Below are positions 1-6,531 of a stretch of 9,001 nucleotides of DNA, one piece after another. A program made the translations under genes and the position numbers. The notes under the pieces are model-generated. The model searched no databases, was not told where the DNA came from, and saw nothing but the letters and a program-made list of their open reading frames with translations. Positions within the stretch are counted from its first letter, which is position 1; each line of letters begins with the position of its first letter. Origin of the DNA: Acidobacteriota bacterium (lineage in GTDB: Bacteria; Acidobacteriota; Blastocatellia; RBC074); NCBI GenBank assembly GCA_022614735.1, contig JAKEHZ010000049.1, positions 1 to 9,001 of the forward strand, given 5' to 3'.

Positions 1-179
1 TGTTAAATTCCAGCCTACATCGGCTCTCCATCTTGCTTCCGAATCCCCCCAACGGCAGTTGGGGGATGCTTAAAGTCCAACCTCCTCTGACCAACAGAGG
101 CCGGACTTTAACTATCCCCCAACTGCCGTTGGGGGGATTCGGTAGTAACAGCTGCTCGGATGTAGGCTGGAGCTTAACA
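1..179. repeat. Nested REPIN-like palindrome
   Basis: Seen directly: 1-21 is the reverse complement of 159-179 with two mismatches; 39-67 is the exact reverse complement of 114-142; and the spacer between them is itself partly palindromic (71-78 with 103-110, and CCTCTG at 84-89 with CAGAGG at 95-100). Each of the two inner units is also a small hairpin on its own (C5-6 AAC, 4-nt loop, GTT G5-6). Two short palindromes in opposite orientation around a spacer is the layout of a REPIN (paired REP sequences), which in other bacteria are mobilised by RAYT transposases; no such gene is in the window. The element starts at the window edge and may extend further left. Its location downstream of cimA is typical for such elements. 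No U-tract follows, so a terminator role is not supported. Confidence 0.8.
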
Positions 180-205
180 ATCCCCCAACTTCCGTTGGGG
201 GGATT
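180..205. repeat. Third copy of the short C-run/G-run palindrome
   Basis: This 26-bp unit repeats the palindrome seen at 114-140, in the same orientation (C5 on the left, G6 on the right), with loop TTCC in place of TGCC. The copy at 41-67 is inverted (C6 left, G5 right). It lies one base outside the right end of the larger 1-179 palindrome, so the locus holds one inverted pair plus one single. The REP-like naming is an inference from structure. The following stretch, 206-325, shows nothing I can identify. Confidence 0.75.
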
Positions 206-325
206 TATCAAGGCTCCTCAATTAGACGGAGTCAGCTCAAAGAGCAGAGACGGTATATTTCAAAGGGTTGAAGACAAGCGCAATTTGGCGTTTAGATTCA
301 TTAAGTCAAAATGGATAAAGTCGAC

Positions 326-372
326 CACGGATTAAATCCGTATTGATCCGTCGCATCCGTGTCGATCCGCGG
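326..372. repeat. Short array of ATCCG words with ~10-bp spacing
   Basis: ATCCG occurs at 336-340, 346-350, 355-359 and 365-369, i.e. at 10, 9 and 10 bp spacing. The first is part of a small palindrome, ACGGAT-TAA-ATCCGT (327-341), and the array ends in CCGCGG (367-372). It sits between the cimA stop codon and the REPIN-like element. Arrays of this kind occur between genes in several bacterial phyla; I know of no assigned function. There is no U-tract next to the small hairpin, so it is not a convincing terminator for cimA. Confidence 0.5.
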
Positions 373-386
373 TGAATCGCCATTAT

Positions 387-1973
387 TTACTGAGGCATTA
401 CGTTCTTTATCTCCTGCCCATTGACCTGCAATCCATACTCAATACTTTCAACGATCGCCTGCCAGGTCGCGGCGATGATGTTTTCGCCGACACCCACCGT
501 GTTCCAGGACCTTTCGCCATCACTCGTTTCCACGTGAACACGGGTCTTCGCTGCCGTCGCCTTCTCGCCATCGAGAATGCGGACTTTGTAATCGATCAGG
601 TGGAATCTGGTTATTTGCGGGTAATGCGGCAGGAGGGCCTTCCGCAGCGCCAGGTCGAGCGCGTGCGCCGGGCCAACACCCAGGCTCGCCGTGTGCACCT
701 CTTCATCACCGACTTTCAATCGCACGATTGCTTCGGGATCGCCCGAAGAGCCTATCCAGATCCGATACTCGACCGGCTCGAAGAGTTTCTTGCGTCTGCC
801 CAGCGCGCTCAGGGCAAGCAGTTGGAATGATGCTTCGGCATCTTCAAACTGATAGCCTTCGTGCTCGAGCGTTTTCAATTGAGCCAGCAAATCCCGAGCG
901 GCTGCGGGATTTTTCTGAAAGTCTTCACTCAGGCCATCCGCCTTGAAACGAATATTGCTGACGCCCGACTGATCGCTGATGAGCACGCGCGTTTCATTGC
1001 CGACATCTTCCGGGTGGATGTGTTCGTAGGTCTCTTTCGCGCGCGCTACTGCGGAGACGTGAATCCCTCCTTTATGTGCAAAAGCGCTGCGTCCGACAAA
1101 TGCCGCGCGCTCGTTCGGAACCAGGTTGGCCACCTCGTTAACGTAACGGCTGGTATGCGTGAGCATTTTCAATTTGCCGGGAGGCAAACATTGACGACCC
1201 ATCTTCAATTCCAGGTTCGGAATCACCGAGCAGAGGTTTGCATTGCCGCAGCGTTCACCATAACCGTTGAAGACCCCCTGAATGTGAGTTACTCCGGCTT
1301 CCACTGCCGCAAGAGTGTTGGCGACGGCGAGCTCGCCATCGTTGTGGCAATGTATGCCCAGCCGGGCGTTGGGAAACCGCGAGCGCACAAGCGCAATCGT
1401 CTCGGCCACCTGCTCGGGCAAACTGCCGCCATTCGTATCGCAGAGGATGATCGTCTCTGCTCCGGCCTGCACCGCTGCGTTCAGCGAGTCGAGCGCATAT
1501 TCCGAGTTAGCGCGGAAGCCATCGAAGAAATGTTCGGCATCGTAAAAGACGCGGCGACCGCAGGCATTGAGATGGCTGACCGTGTCCGCAATCATGCGCA
1601 GGTTTTCTTCGAGCGTCGTTTTGATGGCAATGTCAACGTGAAAATCCCACGACTTGCCGAAGATCGTGACGATCGGGGTCTCCGCTGCGAGCAGACCCTG
1701 AACGACGGCATCATCCGATGCAATGCCGTTAGCTCGACGAGTGCTGCCGAACGCGGCCAGTCGTGTATTTTTCAGCTGCAATGATTTTGCGCGCTCAAAA
1801 AATTCCACGTCTTTGGGGTTCGCGCCAGGCCACCCCCCTTCAATATACGCGACGCCGAACTCATCGAGAGCACGCACAATTTTGAGTTTGTCTTCAACTG
1901 TATAAGCCAGTCCCTCACCCTGAGCTCCATCGCGCAATGTCGTGTCATAAATTTCTACGAAGGATTCTGTCAT
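387..1973 (-). CDS. cimA: Citramalate synthase
   Basis: Predicted to condense pyruvate with acetyl-CoA to (R)-citramalate, the first step of threonine-independent isoleucine synthesis, in the cytoplasm. The 528-residue protein has the DRE-TIM (HMGL-like) barrel: YDTTLRDGAQ at residues 9-18 with the catalytic Arg14 and metal-binding Asp15, HCHND at 208-212 supplying the two metal histidines, and NGYGERCGNANL at 236-247. EGGWPGANPKD (45-55) is typical of the CimA branch; LeuA proteins have a different sequence there. Residues from about 395 on look like the LeuA-type allosteric dimer domain, so end-product feedback by isoleucine is likely but not shown. The length fits the family. ATG at 1973 opens 20 nt after the upstream gene's stop; I see no strong Shine-Dalgarno sequence, which suggests translational coupling. 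The alternative, 2-isopropylmalate or homocitrate synthase, is less likely because of the GGWPG motif. It is the last gene of the block. Confidence 0.93.
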   Translation of the reverse strand: MTESFVEIYDTTLRDGAQGEGLAYTVEDKLKIVRALDEFGVAYIEGGWPGANPKDVEFFERAKSLQLKNTRLAAFGSTRRANGIASDDAVVQGLLAAETPIVTIFGKSWDFHVDIAIKTTLEENLRMIADTVSHLNACGRRVFYDAEHFFDGFRANSEYALDSLNAAVQAGAETIILCDTNGGSLPEQVAETIALVRSRFPNARLGIHCHNDGELAVANTLAAVEAGVTHIQGVFNGYGERCGNANLCSVIPNLELKMGRQCLPPGKLKMLTHTSRYVNEVANLVPNERAAFVGRSAFAHKGGIHVSAVARAKETYEHIHPEDVGNETRVLISDQSGVSNIRFKADGLSEDFQKNPAAARDLLAQLKTLEHEGYQFEDAEASFQLLALSALGRRKKLFEPVEYRIWIGSSGDPEAIVRLKVGDEEVHTASLGVGPAHALDLALRKALLPHYPQITRFHLIDYKVRILDGEKATAAKTRVHVETSDGERSWNTVGVGENIIAATWQAIVESIEYGLQVNGQEIKNVMPQ

Positions 1974-1993
1974 AAATATATAGAGTTCGCTGT

Positions 1994-2632
1994 TCAGCGG
2001 TTTTTCTTGATCACACGTACCAGGCCATCGACGACCTCGCTCGATGCCCCCGTGACAGTTACGTTCTTGTCGGGATCGAACACTTCCGTGAAGTTCCCGA
2101 ATCTGCCCTCTTGCGTCAGGATGATGAGTTCGTCCAGATCATTGTCGGCGTCGCGAAAAACAAATTTCACTTTGACTTTTGCGGACCCAAAGCCCAGGCC
2201 AATCGCGATGCGTGTATTCCTACTGCCGCGATCGAACCCGATAATAGTGGACGAAAGAACCAACCGCCTCGCGTCAGCCGGTAGGGTAATGCCGAGTCCA
2301 TCGGCTCCCTTTTTGGTACCGTCAATAACATAGGTGAAGAAAGGTTGTTGTCGCAGTTCATCAATGATCTTCAGCTGGAGCGCAGTGTCATAGCGTTCGG
2401 GAAAGCCGGCGGTCGCCGTAGTTTGGGCGACCACGGGTTTTTCGATGATGATGACGGAGTATCCGGCCAATCGTTTTTCATCCGGTTGATCCTTTTCTTT
2501 CGATTGAGCTATGACACTTGAATGTTGTGAGAAAATGAAACAAACGAAATAAACGTAACAAGCGAAAAGTCGGGCGTTTTTCGTTTGTTTCGTACATTTC
2601 GTTTGTCTTCTTTTCTCTCCTTGGCTTTTCAT
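1994..2632 (-). CDS. Secreted DUF4410-like protein of unknown function
   Basis: A 212-residue protein with a predicted Sec signal: a long basic n-region (residues 1-21), hydrophobic LFACYVYFVCFIF (22-34), and a possible cleavage site V40-I41-A42|Q43. There is no lipobox. The mature part contains GFDRGSRNTRIAIGLGFGSA (about 134-153) followed by a charged beta-like segment, which resembles the DUF4410 family; that match is from memory and moderate. The function is unknown and nothing suggests an enzyme of the surrounding pathway. The start at 2632 is well supported: GGAGG lies 8 nt upstream, and there is no later Met before the mature domain. Codons 6-35 are encoded by a palindromic repeat (2529-2617) related to the intergenic hairpins, so the signal peptide appears to derive from a repeat. 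The gene sits 20 bp from both ilvC and cimA, so it is probably co-transcribed with them. Confidence 0.75.
   Translation of the reverse strand: MKSQGEKRRQTKCTKQTKNARLFACYVYFVCFIFSQHSSVIAQSKEKDQPDEKRLAGYSVIIIEKPVVAQTTATAGFPERYDTALQLKIIDELRQQPFFTYVIDGTKKGADGLGITLPADARRLVLSSTIIGFDRGSRNTRIAIGLGFGSAKVKVKFVFRDADNDLDELIILTQEGRFGNFTEVFDPDKNVTVTGASSEVVDGLVRVIKKNR
2529..2617. repeat. Diverged member of the 9-bp-unit palindrome family, inside a coding region
   Basis: Arms 2529-2568 and 2578-2617 pair at 33 of 40 positions around a 9-nt loop. The sequence is recognisably the same as the arms of the three intergenic hairpins in this window, but AACGGAA units have become mostly ACGAAA forms. It encodes residues 6-35 of the DUF4410-like protein. 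In the right reading frame the less diverged copies would read S-V-C-S-V-I-S-V-C-S-V at the place where this copy reads F-A-C-Y-V-Y-F-V-C-F-I, the hydrophobic core of the signal peptide. The divergence suggests an older insertion or relaxed hairpin pairing under protein-level selection. Confidence 0.75.
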
Positions 2633-2640
2633 TATTTGAA

Positions 2641-2645
2641 CCTCC
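2641..2645 (-). promoter_or_regulatory. Ribosome binding site that fixes the DUF4410-like start
   Basis: On the minus strand the sequence reads GGAGG, then 8 nt, then ATG at 2632. This is the strongest Shine-Dalgarno match seen in the block. It decides the start in favour of the Met that lies upstream of the repeat-encoded segment, which means the repeat is translated. Confidence 0.75.
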
Positions 2646-2652
2646 GATAGAA

Positions 2653-3669
<1,017 letters not shown>

Positions 3670-3693
3670 TGAATATGTTTCCTTAGGAAATAG

Positions 3694-3859
3694 CTGGTAC
3701 TAACGGATTTTGTGGTTATGGAAAGGAAAAGAGAAAACGGAACAAACGGAAATAACGGAACAAACGGAAATTTTCCAGGATTTTTCCGTTTGTTCCGTTA
3801 TTTCCGTTTGTTCCGTTTTCTCTCTCCCTTTCCATAACCACAAAATCCGTTAGTACCAG
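3694..3859. repeat. Long hairpin between ilvN and ilvC (77-bp stem, 9-bp-unit family)
   Basis: Arms 3694-3770 and 3783-3859 are complementary at 75 of 77 positions with a 12-nt loop. The inner part of each arm is a tandem duplication of an 18-bp unit, itself two 9-bp units (AACGGAACA and AACGGAAAT). The outer 24 bp or so, starting CTGGTACTAACGG, is not present in the other copies yet is perfectly mirrored within this one. In the minus-strand transcript both mismatches become G-U pairs, so the RNA stem would be continuous. The remaining bases of this 222-bp gap hold the ilvC ribosome binding site on one side and two AACATTT direct repeats (3861-3874) on the other. Confidence 0.93.
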
Positions 3860-3891
3860 TAACATTTAACATTTAACTGCCAACTATCATT

Positions 3892-4440
3892 TTAAACTTT
3901 CTCGTTTAGCGAAATCTGCGAAAATGTTTCCTCATTGCCTTTCGGTTGATAATCCTTATGAGCTACAACGCGCGTGATTGCGACTATGCCTGTGCGTACT
4001 ATTTCGCGAATACCAATCGGTTTGAGTAGGTCGATGAAGGCCACGACCTTTTCGGCATTGCCGGTCAGCTCGACAATAAATGCGTCTGTCGAAACATCGA
4101 CCACGCGTGCGCGGAAGATTTCGACGAGGCTCAGCACCTCCTGGCGCTGCTCGCCCTGCCTGGCGTTGACCGTGATCATGACCATCTCGCGCTCGACATG
4201 CGGGCGTTCGGTCAGGTCTGTGACCTTGATCACTTTGATTAGCTTGCGCAGCTGTTTGATGATCTGCTCGATGACGTGATCATTACCATGCGTAGTCAGC
4301 GTCATCCGTGCGATGCCGTCTTCCAGAGTGGGGCCGACGCAGAGTGTGTCAATCTGGTAACCGCGAGCGCTGAACAAGCCCGCAACACGCGTGAGCATAC
4401 CATATTCGTTTTCGACGAGGAGTGAAATTGTGTGTCGCAT
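3892..4440 (-). CDS. ilvN: Acetolactate synthase regulatory (small) subunit
   Basis: Binds the IlvB catalytic subunit, stimulates it and normally confers valine feedback inhibition. Of 182 residues, about 3-75 form the N-terminal ACT domain (ENEYGMLTRVAGLFSARGY at 10-28) and about 85-158 the second ferredoxin-like domain; a hydrophilic tail of about 20 residues makes it slightly longer than the common 160-165. Asn11 and Gly14 of the valine site are kept. The position equal to Asn29 of E. coli IlvH is Gln (codon CAG at 4356-4354), which might alter valine sensitivity. It could equally be called ilvH. The start at 4440 matches the family N-terminus exactly, but no Shine-Dalgarno sequence is visible: an imperfect hairpin ends about 8 nt upstream. 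It follows ilvB by 131 bp, unusually far for the two subunits of one enzyme. Confidence 0.96.
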   Translation of the reverse strand: MRHTISLLVENEYGMLTRVAGLFSARGYQIDTLCVGPTLEDGIARMTLTTHGNDHVIEQIIKQLRKLIKVIKVTDLTERPHVEREMVMITVNARQGEQRQEVLSLVEIFRARVVDVSTDAFIVELTGNAEKVVAFIDLLKPIGIREIVRTGIVAITRVVAHKDYQPKGNEETFSQISLNEKV

Positions 4441-4447
4441 AATAGAT

Positions 4448-4565
4448 AGTCTGGAGTCCGGAGTCCGGAGTCTGGAGTCTGATAGTCTGGGGTCTGGAGT
4501 TTTATTGGCGACGTTCCGAACTCCGGACTCCGGACTCCGGACTCCAGACTCCGGACTGTCAGACT
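4448..4565. repeat. Heptad-repeat hairpin between ilvB and ilvN
   Basis: The left half is a run of 7-bp units of the form C(T/C)GGAGT (from 4451, with one interrupted unit near 4479-4486). The right half (about 4520-4565) is the reverse-complement run, ACTCCGG or ACTCCAG. The two ends pair from AGTCT at 4448 with AGACT ending at 4565, with a small bulge and several C/T differences, giving an imperfect stem of roughly 35 bp. The element fills nearly the whole 131-bp gap. Its sequence is unrelated to the 9-bp-unit hairpins at other junctions, but its build (tandem short units in each arm, mirrored) is the same. Confidence 0.85.
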
Positions 4566-4571
4566 GACGTT

Positions 4572-6275
4572 TTATTGTAGAATCATATCCTTCAGCGCCG
4601 CGCCGGCCGGGACGATAGGGAAGACATTTTCTTCGCGCGCAACCTGCATATCGATCAGCACAGGACCGGGGATGCTCAGGCCTCTCTCGATCGTATCTGT
4701 GACTTCGCTCTTCTTCGTCGCGCGTAATGCGGGGACATCGAAAGCTTCAGCGAGCTTGACGAAGTCCGGCGCGACTTCCAGATCACTGTGCGAGTAGTTG
4801 TGCGCGTAGAACTGCTCCTGCCACTGGCGCACCATTCCCAGATAGCCGTTGTTGATCAGGAGAATCTTGACCGGAATATTGTACTGTCTGACGGTCGCCA
4901 GCTCGTTGAAAGTCATCTGGAAACCGCCGTCGCCGACAACCGCGACTACCAGGTCTTGCGGACGCGCCACAGCGGCACCCATGGCGGCAGGGAACCCATA
5001 ACCCATCGCTCCAAGGCCGCCGGAGTTGAGCCACTGTCTGGGCTCGTCAAAACCGTAAAGTTGTGCCGCCCACATCTGATGCTGGCCGACATCCGCAGAG
5101 AGGACAGCCTGGCCTTTTGTGATGCGATGCAATTCGTGAAGCACATATTGCGGCTTGATGACTTCGCCGTCTTCCTCGTAGCTGAAAGGATGTTGACGCT
5201 TCCATTCGGCAATCTGATCGAACCACGCCTGCCGATCTGTCATCTCTGCGCCCGCTGCCAACTGCCGTGTAACCTCGCCAAGCATCTGTTGACAGATGAA
5301 CTTTGCGTCTCCGACGACGGGGATGTCTGCTTTGACGTTCTTGCTGATGCACGAGGGGTCAATGTCGACGTGGACGATCTTCGCTCCTTTTGCAAATTCG
5401 TCGAGCTTGCCCGTCACACGATCATCAAAACGTGCCCCGATAGATATGATCAGATCGCTATTGTTGATGGCCATATTTGTCCAATAGCCACCGTGCATGC
5501 CAAGCATTCCCATACTCTGCGGATGGCTGGCCGGGAAAGCGCCGAGTCCCATCAGCGTGCAGGTTACCGGGAGATTTAGTTTTTCCGCGAGCGACCGAAC
5601 ATGATCGGAAGCGCCAGCGGTGATTGCGCCGCCGCCGACATAGAGCACCGGGCGTTTGGCTTTGATCATCGCTTCGACAGCCCTCTTGACCTGCGCCGGA
5701 TGGCCTTTGAGCGTCGGATTGTAGCCACGCATCGAGATAGTTTCCGGGTAAACAAACTCACATGTCTGAGCGGTCATATCTTTCGGCATGTCAACGAGCA
5801 CGGGGCCCGGACGGCCTGTGCTTGCCACGTGGAATGCCTCTTTGATGGTTGGGGCCAATTCCTCGACATTTTTGACGAGGTAGTTGTGTTTTGTGCAGGA
5901 GCGAGTGATGCCAGTCAGGTCGGCTTCCTGGAAGGCATCATTACCGATCAGGTGAGTCGGCACTTGTCCGCTGAAGACGACGACCGGAATAGAATCCATA
6001 AAGGCATTTGCGATTCCCGTCACCGCATTGGTCCCGCCGGGGCCGGAAGTGACGAGCGCGACACCGGTCTTCCCGGTTGCCTGCGCGTAACCTGCGGCGG
6101 CAAAGATCGCGCCTTGTTCGTGGCGTACCAGATAATGTGTGACGCCAAGTTCCTCAGCGCTTTTCGCCAGCTCGTCATAGACGTGCAGCACTGCGCCACC
6201 CGGATATCCGAAGATGTGCTTAACATTTTCGCAACGCAATGCTTCGATCAGAATTCGTGCGCCACGCATTTTCAT
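4572..6275 (-). CDS. ilvB: Acetolactate synthase catalytic (large) subunit
   Basis: ThDP-dependent enzyme that joins two pyruvates to 2-acetolactate, or pyruvate and 2-oxobutyrate to 2-aceto-2-hydroxybutyrate. The 567 residues show the three domains of the family: the N-terminal PYR domain with catalytic Glu53 in RHEQG (51-55) and SGPGGTNAVTGI (77-88); the central FAD/nucleotide-binding domain with GARFDDRVTGK (280-290); and the C-terminal PP domain with the ThDP/Mg motif from GDG (448-450) to NN (475-476). QWQ (484-486) and GMVRQWQ are typical for anabolic AHAS. ATG at 6275 is preceded by GAGG at 8-nt spacing. In this block the 2-oxobutyrate would come from the citramalate branch (CimA, LeuCD, LeuB). 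Its small subunit is the next gene. A long hairpin ends 22 nt upstream of the start and a terminator-like hairpin lies further upstream. Confidence 0.97.
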   Translation of the reverse strand: MKMRGARILIEALRCENVKHIFGYPGGAVLHVYDELAKSAEELGVTHYLVRHEQGAIFAAAGYAQATGKTGVALVTSGPGGTNAVTGIANAFMDSIPVVVFSGQVPTHLIGNDAFQEADLTGITRSCTKHNYLVKNVEELAPTIKEAFHVASTGRPGPVLVDMPKDMTAQTCEFVYPETISMRGYNPTLKGHPAQVKRAVEAMIKAKRPVLYVGGGAITAGASDHVRSLAEKLNLPVTCTLMGLGAFPASHPQSMGMLGMHGGYWTNMAINNSDLIISIGARFDDRVTGKLDEFAKGAKIVHVDIDPSCISKNVKADIPVVGDAKFICQQMLGEVTRQLAAGAEMTDRQAWFDQIAEWKRQHPFSYEEDGEVIKPQYVLHELHRITKGQAVLSADVGQHQMWAAQLYGFDEPRQWLNSGGLGAMGYGFPAAMGAAVARPQDLVVAVVGDGGFQMTFNELATVRQYNIPVKILLINNGYLGMVRQWQEQFYAHNYSHSDLEVAPDFVKLAEAFDVPALRATKKSEVTDTIERGLSIPGPVLIDMQVAREENVFPIVPAGAALKDMILQ

Positions 6276-6297
6276 GTGTTTGACCTCGATGTTTCGT

Positions 6298-6420
6298 ATG
6301 GAGAAGTGGGGAGAGAAAACGGAACAAACGGAAATAACGGAACAAACGGAAATAAATCTTTAAAAATTCCGTTTGTTCCGTTATTTCCGTTTGTTCCGTT
6401 TTCTCTCCGCACTTCTTCAT
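6298..6420. repeat. Hairpin between leuB and ilvB (54-bp stem, 9-bp-unit family)
   Basis: Arms 6298-6351 and 6367-6420 pair at 52 of 54 positions around a 15-nt loop. The core of each arm has the same four 9-bp units as the hairpins at 3694 and 8127. The loop is different in one respect: it resembles the reverse complement of the loop at 8174-8184 (TCTTTAAA against TCCTTTAAA), so this copy seems to be in the opposite orientation. The outer arm (GGAGAAGTGGGG on the left) is copy-specific but mirrored. Confidence 0.92.
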
Positions 6421-6433
6421 TGCTCATCAACCC

Positions 6434-6475
6434 AAAAATCAAAAACCCGGGCGAGCTTTTTCAGCTCGCCGGGGT
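6434..6475 (-). terminator. Intrinsic terminator-like hairpin downstream of leuB
   Basis: On the minus strand a GC-rich stem of 13 bp with one mismatch (6475-6463 with 6457-6445) and a 5-nt loop is followed directly by a U-rich tail reading UUUUGAUUUUUGGG. It begins about 57 nt after the leuB stop codon and lies 159 nt or more upstream of ilvB. It would end or attenuate the leuCDB transcript, so ilvB would need read-through or its own promoter. I could not identify a promoter between it and ilvB, nor a leader peptide rich in Leu, Val or Ile. Confidence 0.7.
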
Positions 6476-6531
6476 CTTGGACTATCTTTTTGCCTTCTTC
6501 TCAGGTTGTCCAATCGGCGAGCATTGCCGGC

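Noticed and set aside
33..335. 100-codon plus-strand frame with repeated LTIPQLPLGGF
   Set aside because: It is a translation of the palindromic units at 41-205; the peptide repeat follows from the DNA repeat, and there is no ribosome binding site or family resemblance.
861..1784. 307-codon plus-strand open frame
   Set aside because: It lies fully antisense to cimA, whose motifs are complete; it shows no recognisable domain and is explained by codon bias of the real gene.
387..1973. 2-isopropylmalate synthase (leuA) for the last gene
   Set aside because: The adjacency to leuCDB invites this, but EGGWPGANPKD and the overall length with C-terminal domain match the citramalate synthase branch better.
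3694..3859. CRISPR array or intrinsic terminator reading of the 9-bp-unit hairpins
   Set aside because: The units are contiguous 9-bp tandem repeats without spacers, so not CRISPR. None of the three hairpins is followed by a U-tract on the coding strand, so a standard terminator is not supported.
6220..6420. Possible leader peptide upstream of ilvB on the minus strand
   Set aside because: The frame is made of hairpin repeat (TEQTEITEQTE, FRLFRYFRLFRF) and overlaps the start of ilvB; it has no run of Leu, Val or Ile codons as an attenuation leader would, and no clear ribosome binding site.
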